Shown here one piece after another: positions 1 through 8,990 of a DNA stretch of 14,845 bases (its first letter is position 1; each line of letters opens with the position of its first letter). The notes beneath the pieces were generated by a model. That model was not told the DNA's origin, did not search any database, and saw nothing but the letters and a program-made list of their open reading frames with translations. Both the position numbers and the translations under genes were made by a program. The stretch spans positions 1-14,845 of the forward strand of contig JAAAJB010000744.1 in the NCBI GenBank assembly GCA_016098155.1. Reading direction: 5' to 3'. The DNA comes from Actinomortierella ambigua (Eukaryota; Mortierellomycota; Mortierellomycetes; Mortierellales; Mortierellaceae).

Positions 1-50
<50 letters not shown>
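1..50. repeat. (GA)n microsatellite at the window edge
   Basis: This is an uninterrupted GA dinucleotide run that starts at the first base, so its true length is unknown. It is followed by ordinary sequence. No gene is visible between it and the 3' end of SP1 near 452. Confidence 0.95.
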
Positions 51-55
<5 letters not shown>

Positions 56-451
56 GCGGAGACAGATTGGAGTACATGTTTTCTACTATCACCTCTCTTC
101 CTCTTTTTCTCCCTTCGTGGATACAAGATTTCAATCTTGCACAACAGCAGTCTTTGATGCTGCGCCAGAGGAGAGGATAATTTTGCGCACACCATGACAA
201 AGTTGTGGACTGACAATAAGGGAACGATTACTCTTTGATCCCTCCTTCCCCCCCCCCCTTTTTTTTTCTCCGCTCCACACCATGTCACTTACGTTACTGT
301 ATGCCTTCATAAACTTTTTTTATCACTTTTCCCCTGACTCGTTCGATTTTCATGACATGCGTGGCACATCTTTTGTACCAACGAAACACTGGGATGTGAA
401 AAACATTAGGGGGGGGGGTTTATAGTACCTCTCAAAATAAAAACTAGTAAT

Positions 452-805
452 TCAAGGGCAATCCTCGATCTTGGATGAAAGGTAGACTGGACCATTATCA
501 GTCCAACCTTTGGTGTCAGTAAAGCGAGCTCTGATCGAGATTGTATCTCCAACGCTAAGTGGTGTGTCGGTTTGAAGCTCGATATCTTGGGCAAGCTGCG
601 GCTTCCCATCGCAGGTGATAGACTGAGTTTTTAAATTATTCTTGTATTCCAACTCGATAAGGTCGATGCCCGTACCACTGTCACAACTGTACGACACATC
701 AACGAAAAGATCTTGAAAAAAAATGCATGCATCTATCGAGGTCACTTGATCGGCAAGTGCCAACAAAGGCAGAGCAAGCAGAAAGAGCGTGGAAACGAAA
801 CGCAT
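452..805 (-). CDS. SP1: small secreted four-cysteine protein, divergent member of a local family
   Basis: Encodes 117 residues. I chose the ATG at 805 because it opens a clear signal peptide (charged start, then a Leu/Ala core ending LLALA, likely cut after residue 18). The upstream in-frame sequence lies inside a predicted 5'UTR intron and has no ATG. The mature part is about 99 residues with cysteines at 27, 41, 65 and 116. It shares with SP2-SP4 the sequence DVSYSC around the second cysteine, CDG after the third, and a last cysteine at the C-terminus. The conserved His found four residues after the third cysteine in the other three copies is absent here. The protein is probably exported; two disulfides and an all-beta fold are inferences. 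Function unknown. It lies alone on the minus strand, separated from its three paralogues by about 5 kb that includes the PDAP1-type gene. Confidence 0.85.
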   Translation of the reverse strand: MRFVSTLFLLALPLLALADQVTSIDACIFFQDLFVDVSYSCDSGTGIDLIELEYKNNLKTQSITCDGKPQLAQDIELQTDTPLSVGDTISIRARFTDTKGWTDNGPVYLSSKIEDCP

Positions 806-818
806 GGAGGGAGAATCA

Positions 819-971
819 CTGTGTGTGTGGAGGAGGAGAGGGGTTTCGGATGATGGGCAGCAGGAGACATGGTAAGGATCAGTATTGCGGATTACCCTTT
901 TCAAGCAGAAGAAAAATAATGGCGTCAACTTTGGTTTCGGCTCTCTTGCAAACAACCACGATGGTGCTTAC
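819..971 (-). other. Predicted 5'UTR intron of SP1 (153 nt)
   Basis: On the minus strand the donor is GTAAGC at 971-966, and the acceptor ends CACACAG with its last base at 819, leaving 13 nt before the start codon. SP2-SP4 have an intron at the same place with the same acceptor ending. The motif AGAGCCGAA lies at 944-936, 27 nt after the donor, as in SP2 and SP3. Splicing is inferred from consensus and comparison only. Confidence 0.7.
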
Positions 972-1027
972 GCTGATGGTGCTTGAAGAAGGTGTGTTTT
1001 CTAAGAGCAGTGGATTGGATGCTGTTG

Positions 1028-1118
1028 CAAATCAAAGGTGTTGAGGAAGGACAAGTTGTGTCTGGGTGCATCGACTCACCGTTTATATACGTCAGGAATG
1101 TTGTAAAAGAAAAAAAAA
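1028..1118 (-). promoter_or_regulatory. SP1 promoter and leader block
   Basis: On the minus strand a poly-T tract (1118-1104) is followed by the TATA box TATATAAA (1089-1082). A leader block comes next at 1061-1028, reading ACACAACTTGTCC then TTCCTCAACACC then TTTGATTTG. The same three parts occur in the same order before SP2 and SP3, and with a weaker last part before SP4. The transcription start is probably between the TATA box and the leader block. Confidence 0.65.
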
Positions 1119-2263
1119 GACGTGAGCAGGAGAATCGAGGGGGGAGAGTCAAGGGTCCATCAACGATGTCTTTCCATTTTTTGAGGAGGCAACCAGGAAA
1201 AAAAACAGTAACAACACCACTTGCAATATTGAGGAACAAACTCAAAGGGGAGACAGGTGGAGCTAGTCCCTCGCCAAGTGGTGGGATCTGCGTTTACCCC
1301 CTCGCCCTGTGAGCCATCTAAAGGAAAAGGAAGCAGTAAGGATATCCACTCAGAGGTATAGCATTTCAAGGGTGCCATGAATTGGCAAAAAAAAAAAAAA
1401 AAAAAAAACATGGAGAGAGGGAGAGAGAGGGAGAGGAAGGGGAAGAGGAAGAGGAAGGAAGAAGAGGGTGCGTTGGCACAAGGCGAAATCGAGACTCTTA
1501 CTTTTGACAACACGGCGGCTGGTAACGAGCATGAGCGACCATGAGGACATATGGATGGGTTGCGTCGACGTCCTCTATACTATCGGAATCACGCCTCCTT
1601 TCTTTCCGCTGCTTGGTATAAAGATTATTTGCCGAGACGTGTGCTGAAAATTAGCATTGGCTCAGAGACGTATTGCAGGCCGTATGAGCTCGTAGCACTC
1701 CCGAGATATGTGTGCCACCTACCATGTTTGGGGTGTACTCTGCTTCTTTGCCAGCGCAATACGTTATTCCACCATATTACACCTTGTACGATGGCCTTGA
1801 TGACTTGTATGTGTCAAGATTGTGCAACACAAGACGAGGTCTGCTGGAGAAAAGGCTAGTGAGAGAGATATCAGCTTCATCTATGCTTTTTGCCCAGCTT
1901 GCCTCCGCTGAGATATCCCTCCTGGACCATTCATGCAAGCACTGGCAATTCTGAATGAAGTCGCAGTAATGATTCCAAGACTTCAGAGAGGGGAGGCACA
2001 CAGAGAATTCGTGATTAGAGCCTTGACTATAGGCGCTCAACAATAGGGGTAAGAGGGAACCAACCGTGAATTGCAGCAACAACAACAATGGCCGGAGTGC
2101 TCTGCCAGTTAGCAGTAGATTACAGTCTCCTCTTCAAGCTTTTGTTCCTGCGAGAGATCTAACTCAGCTGCAAGCGATCTAGGCATGTTTGAGACTGAAT
2201 GTCAAAGGTCCTTGTTCTTCTAAGACAAAGCTCAAGCGCTCCTTTTTATCGGCGGTAGAGGGC
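1119..2263. other. No intact gene; coding-like patch at 1688-1954 (+)
   Basis: I see no complete gene here. The stretch includes an A tract with GA-rich sequence (listed separately). A plus-strand frame from 1688 to 1954 begins ARSTPEICVPPTMFGVYSAS and has a protein-like composition, but its upstream part is interrupted by a TGA at 1685. A second coding-like stretch (1551-1690) lies in another frame. These could be pieces of one decayed gene. I do not recognise the family, and the minus strand is also partly open, so strand and reality are uncertain. Confidence 0.3.
1387..1470. repeat. A(22) tract followed by GA/GGA-rich low-complexity DNA
   Basis: A run of 22 A residues at 1387-1408 is followed by purine-only GA, GGA and GAA repeats to about 1470. 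Reverse-strand reading frames across it are low-complexity artefacts. Confidence 0.9.
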
Positions 2264-2960
2264 TCACAGATTTTTGTCCATCGCCAACTCAGCAGTAACG
2301 CCAGTTTCCTTAAACCCACCAACGCCTACAAGCTTTACCTCCGTGGACACGTATCGAACAATGTTGTATCCAGACAACAAGTTCACCCTAGACTGAGGGA
2401 GACTGAGGGTTCTGCCCGTCATGAGGCACTCCTCGATACCTCTGCCAAAGTATGATTTCACCGTCGCGTAGATTCCTCTCACAAGGCTGTCCCAAATGCC
2501 TAATCGCGAGGGGTTCAAATGAACACCATCCATGGCGGTAAGATACTCACTGCTGAGGCAGCCGCATTTATTTACCAAGAGGAATGCAAATCTAGGATGT
2601 TCTTCTTTTGGGGATGTACTCCTGGTTCAGTGAAACCATCATGCTAATCGAAGCAACCTGTCGAAGGACATACGCATGGCATCTGCGCATTCCGCCAGCC
2701 TTGCCACGGTGCAGTCCAAGATATGGTCGCACTATGAGTTTTTTTTTTTCTTTTGCTGGGATCCGTGGATCCGTCGGCATATGGGTCGAGTCGCGCTCGT
2801 CAACGCTCTTTCCTGAACGATCGCTGGGCACGAGAGAAATCAACCCGCAATACAAATTACTACTCCTGTGTGCTTGTGCATCACATATTTGGTCAATGGC
2901 AAGGCCCTTGAACAGGAGGGCAGGAACCAAACGGATAGTTTCAGTTGATAAAGGATGGCT
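2264..2960 (-). pseudogene. Decayed AAA-ATPase-like (DUF1703-type) gene fragment
   Basis: On the minus strand an upstream piece (about 2960-2608) includes LFKGLAID, like the segment after the P-loop region in fungal AAA-ATPase-like proteins. A second piece in another frame (about 2615-2264) includes FAFLLVNKCG, where the family has a Walker B-like LLVDEYD. It also has a run IEECLMTGRTLSL, then LLSGYNIVRYVSTE, then GGFKETGVTAEL. That run follows the family order: a CxxTG-xxPLSL strand, SGFN, and a G[FL]T/TEEDV-type helix. There is at least one frameshift near 2608, the Walker B acidic residues are lost, no start codon or P-loop is intact, and stops interrupt the region upstream to about 3060. 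Family assignment rests on remembered motif patterns, so it is moderate. The family belongs to fast-expanding accessory ATPase/nuclease genes in fungi. It is not expected to be functional here. Confidence 0.5.
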
Positions 2961-3060
2961 TAACTTCGTTAAATTAAAAGACTTTGTTTACCTCAACGAG
3001 GGCTTTGGGATCAGGGGTATGCTCACGACTATGGAAAGGTGCCAGCAAGCTCAACATGAG

Positions 3061-4592
3061 AGATTTTTCAGGCTTACATGGAAGGGCGAAAAAAAAACAA
3101 AAAAAAACAAAAAAAAAAGAGACAAGGGCAGACCTCAGAAAAAGAAAGGAGCGCCATGAGAAGTCTTGTCAAAGAGACAGAGATCCAGACGCTGATCGCG
3201 ATAGACAGAAAAAGTTTTTGAACATATCCGTCCTTCCAGACGAGGTAACCAGAGCGATGATTGTACTGAACGGTGGTCAGAGGAAGACAGTCGTAGCCCA
3301 AAGAAAAAAAAATCGCCTGGAGAGCAGTTATTAGTTGCAGCAAAGCATTCAGGCCCTTGCGCCCGTCCCTCAATGAAGGTAAACGTTTGAAGGGGGAGAG
3401 GATAAGGGAGTACAACAATATAACTTTGGAGGTCAGGCAATTACTTGACGCTCGTTGGTTTTCTCAAACAAGCCTCGCAATAGGCTAGCTTCGCTAATTG
3501 TTGCCTTTTTGGCTCCGACCGTGATGCTTGGCTCTGTGAATAGGCCTATATACACCCTGTTGGGGCTTTGAAGAGAGAAAAGGTGTGGGCTTCTTCGTAT
3601 GGAAGTTGAGTCTGTGCAGCGCGCTGAGTCTTCTTCTAAAGACCAGTGACAGTATCGCAGTCTTCAATGTTCGCTTGAAACCTATATCGTTCGCCTATCG
3701 AGCCCGCAAAGAACTCTAAGGGGCCGCAGGTAAATATATAAAAATGACAATTACAATCCAAGTCTTGTCAGCACATGGCCCCCAAAGTGGATTTGAGCCA
3801 TCCACCCCCAAACACACACACACACACGCGGCAGAGAGTCTACTTCTCTGAGACAGTCGACTCGCTCTGAAGCGAGGTCGAAAGAAAGTCTGTTGTCGAT
3901 TTCGACAAAGAAGCCTAGACGGCATGGTACACAGATGAAAGGTGAGTATATGTCTTGATGAGATAAGCAACATGTGTACCGTATCCCTCCCTCATGTAGA
4001 CAGGCTAGCCAACAACTTCTCTCGATGTCACTACGATGATAGTCAGTTGCTAGGAGATATCTCTCATATGCTAGCCAGGACAGAATCGGCACCAGGAAAA
4101 GTGCAAGAGACCAGTCTGCTATGCATGAACAAAAGGAGGGATGTTGTGCGACCTCGTGTCGAGTCAGAATACTGCGGAATTTAGTTGGGGGACCCTTTTT
4201 TTTTCTGCGGAAAGGCGGATGCAGCCTCATCCAACAAATAAAATAAAAAATAGGTTAGACTGACGGGTGCTGTTGCATGTTCACTTGGCTATATTGCTCA
4301 AAGAGTGTGCGTGCTAGAGAGAGAGTGCTACTAACGAGGGAGAAAGAGAGAAGTGAGTTTACTGGCTCGATCGATCTGCAGAACTGCGACTTTTTGCTGC
4401 GAGAAATGGATGCCAAGGCGGTTAAGGGGCAGGGGCTCAGCCAAGTAGAGCATGGCCCAAAAAGAGGCGGCGGAGAGAAAAAAAAAAGTGTGAGGCATAT
4501 GCACAAAATGGAGGGGGATCGGCAGATCATCACCGTCCTCTCTTTCTCATTTCCCCCCCCCCCATTCAACCCCCCACACACCCCAAATCACA
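3061..4592. other. No supported gene; upstream region of the PDAP1-type gene
   Basis: A-rich sequence at 3089-3119 is three runs of A broken by single C residues. On the minus strand near 3535-3440 a short open stretch reads EPSITVGAKKATISEASLLR and looks protein-like, but it is bounded by stops and has no recognisable family. Open frames over 3751-4230 are long by chance or decayed and lack a gene-like start, intron pattern or domain. The last 55 bases before 4593 are C/T-rich with a poly-C run at 4552-4563 and no TATA box, which suggests a TATA-less pyrimidine-rich leader for the downstream gene. Confidence 0.5.
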
Positions 4593-5779
4593 ATGGCCGG
4601 CGGCAAGTTTAAGAAGCCTCAGCGTGGCGGTGGACGTCAGTTCAGCCGTCGCATCGAGACTGTCGACTCTCGCACTTCTGTATGCTGTCTCTCTTGTCTC
4701 TCCTCTCCTATTCACACACACACACAAATACCCCTGTCACTTGTGCACTTGCTCGCATCTAAACTAACTTGTATCTGTACGTATTCACTTCTTTCTTCTT
4801 CTCTCTCTCTCTTCTCTCTCCCTATAGTACCGTGAGCGTCAGGAAGTCTCGGACGACTCGGAGGAGGACTCGAATGCCTCGGACGCTACCGAGTCTGGAT
4901 CGGAGGAGGAGTCGGACGAGGAAGTTGTCGTCGTAAGTCATGGCTTATGTCGCGCCTGTCTTGGGTGTATCTCCTCCTTTCGACCTCGCAACACAGATGG
5001 ACAAAAAAAAAGTCGGATATCAGGGCCACTACCTCTGAAGGGGGATGTGTGTGCATGAATAGAGTCGGCAAGGGCAGGAGAGACAGGGTGTGGTGAATGA
5101 CATCCTGCACAGCATCCATGTGGAAATGCGGATATATGATACTATCCACATTGGTGGTGTTGGATCTATGCGTGTGTGTGTTGTTGTCACTCCTCGACTC
5201 GATCCATAACAAACCTCAAAAAAAAATGAACACAGAATATTTCCTGTGTCTGTCCACTGTTGGCTTCCTCGAACAATTTACCTTGCCTCCTTGAGCCAAC
5301 CAAAAACTGACAACGATCACTTCTTGTCTTTGTGAACAGCAACAGCCCAAGAAGAAGGAGGCTGCCAAGTCAACTGACCCTGGACTTGAAGTGAGCAACC
5401 CTAACCGTGCTGGCGCCCGCAACCTCAAGGCCTCTGACCTGTCCACACCCACCGAGATGTCGCGCCGAGAGAGGTACAATTTGAAGCGTTGTGCAACAGG
5501 AGTGGTTGTCTTCCTCAGAAGGACCAAGTTTTATCGAACGTGGCCTAATTTCATTCTACTTTTCTTGCGTGTCTTGTCTCATCTTCTAGAGAGGCTGCTG
5601 AGAAGGAGGCTGCCAAGGCAAAGTACTGGAAGCTGCACCAGGAGGGCAAGACTGACCAGGCCAAGGCTGATCTGGCCCGTCTGGCCGTCATCCGCAAGCA
5701 GCGCGAGGAGGCTGCTGCTCAGCGCCTTGCTGAGCAAAAGGCCCGCGACGAGGCTGCTGCTGCCAAGACCCGGAAATAA
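4593..5779 (+). CDS. PDAP1: PDAP1/HASPP28-like phosphoprotein (PP28 domain), four exons
   Basis: Predicted splice form: exons 4593-4679, 4828-4932, 5340-5473 and 5590-5779, giving 171 residues (human PDAP1 has 181). Introns are 148, 407 and 116 nt, all GT-AG, with phases 0, 0 and 2. Exon 1 encodes a basic Gly/Lys/Arg N-terminus ([18 protein letters not shown]), as in the animal protein. Exon 2 is an acidic Ser/Glu/Asp tract suited to casein kinase 2. Exons 3-4 carry the PP28 core: [24 protein letters not shown], then [20 protein letters not shown] and [14 protein letters not shown], ending in an Ala/Lys-rich charged helix. The core matches the PDAP1 family closely, so the assignment is firm. 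Family members are cytosolic, heat- and acid-stable phosphoproteins; the molecular role is poorly defined, with RNA-associated roles proposed in animals. It is a conserved gene standing between unstable accessory DNA. Intron 1 holds CA and CT microsatellites. Confidence 0.95.
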
Positions 5780-6340
5780 AAAAGTAAATCGAATGCCGCC
5801 TCCTCCTCCATTTATCCCCTCCCCTCCTCCTTTTCTAGTTCATGCTCTTTGTTTTCTTTTCTTCTTCTTTTCTTCTTCCTCAGTTACCTGTGTAATGTAG
5901 AATCCTTCAAAAAAAATTGTTCCAAGGGAGGTCTCTCCGTGCTCCCTTTCCTCGCCATTGTTAATAATTTAGCGTTTGAGATCAAAGCAGGATGGATTCT
6001 GGGCTTGTGAATCATTGGGTTTTTTTAGATACTCTTCTGTAGATGTTGGACAGAAAAAGGCGGGGAAGGTTGACAAAATCCAACCTGCATACATCCTAAA
6101 TATCAAAAATGCAGGACAATGCACACGAGGTATTATTAGATGCCCATGAGACCTTTAGGTTGTCCCGGGTGCCTAGGCAGATGCACTTGGAGGATTATTG
6201 TAGTAGTCGTGTGTTTCTTTTTCGCGCACCACCAACCACCACCACCACTCACTAACCTGAGCACGATATTTATCAAACCCATGTTGAGGACACCCTTCCA
6301 ACCCATCCCTGTCGGCAACTCCTCCTATTTCAGCACCCCC
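5780..6340. other. 3' flank of the PDAP1-type gene up to the SP2 promoter
   Basis: A T/C-rich 3' region follows the stop, and A-rich sequence just after the stop could serve polyadenylation, though no clean signal is placed. Positions 5881-6150 are repeated, diverged, at 10492-10720 (listed separately). A frame from about 6110 reads MQDNAHEVLLDAHETFRLSR and looks protein-like but short. The long open frame over 6140-6601 crosses the SP2 promoter and is not taken as a gene. Confidence 0.5.
5881..6150 (+). repeat. Copy 1 of a diverged dispersed duplication (partner 10492-10720)
   Basis: The copies share CAGTTACCTGTGTAATGTAG versus CGGTTATCTGAGTCATGCAG at their starts, then AGAATCC, TTGTTCCAAGG and GTCTCTC versus ATCTCTC. 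Later they share GGTTGACAAAATCC versus GGTCGACGAAATCC, and TACATCC. The order is kept but the middle of copy 1 is longer. It lies directly behind the PDAP1-type gene, outside its coding part. Confidence 0.7.
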
Positions 6341-6350
6341 CCCCCTTCTG

Positions 6351-6605
6351 TCGAGTTTTTTGATGGTGTCCCTTCATGTCGCCCTCCCCCCTTGACGTTA
6401 TCCCTCAATGCTATGCTATCCTTAAGCACCTCCCTCGATGTCCCTGGCCCATTTCATCCCTTTGATTTTTTTGGGCACTCTCCTTGTACCTCAACACCCC
6501 CTTCTCAAGACCTCCTTCGTGTATTTAAAGGAAGCATCACATCCCAGCCAAAACAACCCGCTCCTAAACAGACACATCCCATCCTCCCTCAACACCCTTG
6601 ATTTG
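6351..6605 (+). promoter_or_regulatory. SP2 promoter and leader block
   Basis: In order: a conserved TCGAGTT element at 6351, a T tract at 6466-6472, the TATA box TATTTAAA at 6522-6529, and the leader block at 6572-6605 (ACACATCCCATCC, then CAACACCCTTGATTTG). The same elements are placed alike before SP3 and SP4: TCGAGTT lies 171, 142 and 168 bp before the TATA box for SP2, SP3 and SP4. Confidence 0.75.
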
Positions 6606-6661
6606 CATTAGCACTCGCGATACTTGCAAACACTTGAAGTATCTACCATAGTACCACCCAC

Positions 6662-6897
6662 GTAAGTGAGGTTGTGATCGCTTGTGACAGAGCCGAAGAG
6701 AAAAAGTCCCTATAACGCTTTTAGCCAGATCCTATACCCTCCACACACACACACACATGCAGATAGCCCAACAACGCCTTTTGAATGCTCTTTCTTCGCG
6801 TCTGCGCTACCGAATGTAGTGAATTATTGAGAGACAATCGCCACACTAACCTTGCCTGCAATGCGACCTGTTTTCTCTACATTCCATTGTCACACAG
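6662..6897 (+). other. Predicted 5'UTR intron of SP2 (236 nt)
   Basis: The donor is GTAAGT at 6662 and the acceptor ends TCACACAG at 6897, seven bases before the ATG. The motif AGAGCCGAA is at 6689-6697, 27 nt after the donor. CTAAC at 6846-6850 is a candidate branch site. The intron ends, the AGAGCCGAA segment and the last 80 nt closely match SP3. Confidence 0.75.
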
Positions 6898-6904
6898 GAA
6901 GCCC

Positions 6905-7255
6905 ATGCATCTTATCACCAAGCTCGCTCTGCTCGTTCTGCCGTCCTTGGCGCTGGCAGATGTTGATATCACTATAGACAAGGCGTGCGTCAAATATTCA
7001 AACGCTATTTATCTCACGCTCGATGTATCTTACACTTGTGCCAGTGACAGTGGAGCCAACCAACTTTGGTTGCGCGCCAATGGCCCGGTTTCTTTTCCTC
7101 AAGCTACGTGCGATGGGGGTCGCCATACTCTCCAACAACAAATCGATGGCGACAAATTGAACACGGGGCTCTACGATGTCTCGGTGGGATTTGCTAGCGA
7201 CTTCAACTTGATCGGTGATGAGGTGACACGTCGCATTGATATTGTGAATTGCTAA
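6905..7255 (+). CDS. SP2: small secreted four-cysteine protein
   Basis: Encodes 116 residues. The ATG at 6905 is chosen because it aligns with the starts of SP3 and SP4 and opens the signal peptide MHLITKLALLVLPSLALA. An in-frame ATG at 6785 lies inside the predicted 5'UTR intron. Mature cysteines are C28, C45, C69 and the final residue C116. Conserved elements are DITIDKAC, LDVSYTCASDSGANQLWLRA, CDGGRHTLQQQI, and a Val/Phe-alternating strand before the C-terminal cysteine. Alternating hydrophobic residues suggest a small beta-sandwich with two disulfides, probably secreted. SP3 is its nearest relative, and the two lie in a tandem 1.3 kb duplication. No enzyme motif is visible and the function is unknown. 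Strong TATA and leader elements suggest it can be highly expressed under some condition. Confidence 0.9.
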   Translation: MHLITKLALLVLPSLALADVDITIDKACVKYSNAIYLTLDVSYTCASDSGANQLWLRANGPVSFPQATCDGGRHTLQQQIDGDKLNTGLYDVSVGFASDFNLIGDEVTRRIDIVNC

Positions 7256-7270
7256 AAGGGTAGCCCTTTT
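7254..7270 (+). other. Stem-loop at the SP2 stop codon
   Basis: AAAAGGG-TAG-CCCTTTT forms a perfect 7 bp stem with a 3-nt loop and overlaps the TAA stop (7253-7255). SP3 lacks it. It may affect 3' end formation or be chance. Confidence 0.4.
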
Positions 7271-7496
7271 GTCATATAAAATACATGGAGACTGCTACCA
7301 CCGCTTTACATTCTTCAATGAATCCCTTTGTATGAGGAAGGAGCTGTGACTCAATGTAGCATACCCAGAAGAGTAAAAAGAATGTTATCGCAATCAGTGT
7401 TGAGAACAGCAAAGCACAATATGAACGCTTAGCAGTCTTAAGCAAGATCATGGGGAGAGGGGTCTTCTTCTTGCTGCGTAACAATAAGATGAAAGA

Positions 7497-7516
7497 GCCC
7501 TATATTTCAATAGGGC
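7497..7516. repeat. Inverted repeat downstream of SP2
   Basis: GCCCTAT, then the loop ATTTCA, then ATAGGGC. The SP3 copy of this flank (8751-8777) keeps CCCTA and TAGGG arms around a longer A/T spacer, so the arms are partly retained despite nearby change. Confidence 0.55.
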
Positions 7517-7769
7517 CAAAGATGCTCCAGGACAAGGACTCTAGCCCTCCCCCCTACAGCAAGACGGCTAAGACACCAAAAGTAGCCAGCTGGCACCTCA
7601 AAACCCCACCCGATCTGAATGTCCAAGGAAATAATCATCAAAGGACAAACATGACAGACATGCACAACAAAATTGTCCCTCGCCCCCCCCCTCACCTATT
7701 CGCGCATGGTACATGCTAGCATTCTTGACCTTCCCATTGCATTTCATGCTATTTTCAACACCCCCTCTA

Positions 7770-7979
7770 TCGAGTTTGTGAACGTGTCCCTAATGCTGCC
7801 CCTTGGATCCGTCCTTGGGCTCCTTGTATTCCTGGATATTGCCCCTGACGTCTCTGGACCAGCTCACCCCTTTTATTTTTTTTTGTTTCTTTCTCATGTC
7901 CCTCCTTCGCGTATTTAAATAAACATTGCACATCCTGTCTCCCAAACACATCCCATCCCTCTTCGATAACCTTGATTTG
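7770..7979 (+). promoter_or_regulatory. SP3 promoter and leader block
   Basis: TCGAGTT at 7770, a T-rich tract at 7871-7884, the TATA box TATTTAAA at 7912-7919, and the leader block at 7946-7979 (ACACATCCCATCC, then a changed middle, then CTTGATTTG). The arrangement matches SP2. Confidence 0.75.
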
Positions 7980-8037
7980 AATTAGCCTTCACTCTTGACA
8001 AGCAGCACCTGGAACATCTACCACAAGTACCACCTAC

Positions 8038-8196
8038 GTAAGTGTGATTGCGATCGCTTGTGACAGAGCCGAAGAGGAGGGGAGAAAAAGTCCCCATAAC
8101 GCTTATAGTCGAATTTAGTGAACTATTGAGAGACAATCGCCACACTAATCTTACCTGCAATGCGTCTTGTTGTATCTACCATCCACTGTCACACAG
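8038..8196 (+). other. Predicted 5'UTR intron of SP3 (159 nt)
   Basis: The donor is GTAAGT at 8038 and the acceptor ends TCACACAG at 8196, eleven bases before the ATG. AGAGCCGAA is at 8065-8073, again 27 nt after the donor. It is 77 nt shorter than the SP2 intron because a middle segment is absent. Confidence 0.75.
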
Positions 8197-8207
8197 GGAA
8201 ACCCACC

Positions 8208-8567
8208 ATGCATCTTGTCACCAAGCTCGCTCTGCTCGTTCTGCCATCCTTGGCGCTGGCGGCTGTTGATATCGCTATAGACAAGGCGTGTATCTCAGTT
8301 TCGAATGCTCTTTATCTCATGCTCGATGTGTCTTACAGTTGCGCAAGTGATAGTGGAGCCAACCAACTTTGGTTGCAAGCCGGCAATAGCGGGATGTATT
8401 TTCCTCAAGCTGTGTGCGATGGGAGTCGTCACACTCTTCAACAACAAATAGAAGGGGCCAGATCGTTCAACAAAGGGTCCGACACTGTCACTGTGGGATT
8501 TGCTACGAACGCAAACGCGTTCGATGAGGATGAGACACTTTCCATAACAATTGAATTTTGCCAATAA
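8208..8567 (+). CDS. SP3: small secreted four-cysteine protein
   Basis: Encodes 119 residues. The ATG at 8208 aligns with SP2; an in-frame ATG at 8160 is inside the predicted intron and would hide the signal peptide. The signal peptide MHLVTKLALLVLPSLALA is nearly the same as in SP2. Cysteines are C28, C45, C70 and C118. Shared blocks are LDVSYSCASDSGANQLWLQA, FPQAVCDGSRHTLQQQIEG and a Thr/Val strand before the last cysteine. The insertion or deletion differences from SP2 are few and in frame, consistent with a maintained gene after a recent duplication. Likely secreted, function unknown. Confidence 0.9.
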   Translation: MHLVTKLALLVLPSLALAAVDIAIDKACISVSNALYLMLDVSYSCASDSGANQLWLQAGNSGMYFPQAVCDGSRHTLQQQIEGARSFNKGSDTVTVGFATNANAFDEDETLSITIEFCQ

Positions 8568-8990
8568 ATTTCTTCATGGGCACTGTGACCCAACCTAGGA
8601 TACCCATAAGAGAAAAAAAATGTTGTAGCAACCAGTACTAAGAGCAGCAAAGCACAGTATGAATGCTTGGCATTCATAAGCAAGCAAGCTCATGAGGAGA
8701 GGGGTCTTCTTTTTGCCGCGTGACAAGAATAACAAATTATGACGAAACGAGCCCTATAATTCTATAATTCATTAGGGTCAAGGATGCTCCAGGACATAGA
8801 CTCTAGCGACTCCCCCCACTCCTACAGCATGACCTCAAGGTCTCCACTCGATCTATATGTCCAAGTAGATATTCTATGTGGACAAACATGACAGACACGC
8901 ACGGCAGAATTATTCCCCATCTATTCTCGCCTCATATGTGCTAGATAGCATTTCTGACCTCACCCTTCACTCACCACTGTATCCCCTCCA

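Larger units (their letters stand above)
6351..8950 (+). repeat. Tandem duplication: two units of about 1.3-1.4 kb carrying SP2 and SP3
   Basis: Unit A (about 6351-7720) and unit B (about 7770-8950) match through the promoter, 5'UTR intron, coding region and some 250 bp of downstream flank. For example, GGGGAGAGGGGTCTTCTTC at 7452 matches GAGGAGAGGGGTCTTCTTT near 8694, and GATGCTCCAGGACA is shared. SP4 (promoter from 8991) is an older third unit in which promoter and coding region match but the downstream flank does not clearly do so. Start-to-start spacing is 1303 bp (SP2-SP3) and 1432 bp (SP3-SP4). Confidence 0.85.

Noticed and set aside
3751..4230. 159-residue minus-strand open frame with several cysteines
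   Set aside because: No signal peptide, domain or conserved motif, and it crosses CA repeats and homopolymers. No homologous copy in the window supports it.
6140..6601. 153-residue plus-strand open frame rich in Pro/Ser/Thr
   Set aside because: It covers the SP2 promoter and leader block, whose bases are conserved with SP3 and SP4 while the reading frame is not.
6785..6904. In-frame N-terminal extension of SP2 (and similar ones in SP3 from 8160 and SP1 from 955), suggesting a non-secreted isoform through intron retention
   Set aside because: The extensions lie in predicted introns, are not similar in sequence or length among copies, and SP1 has no ATG there. Ordinary chance openness is the simpler reading.
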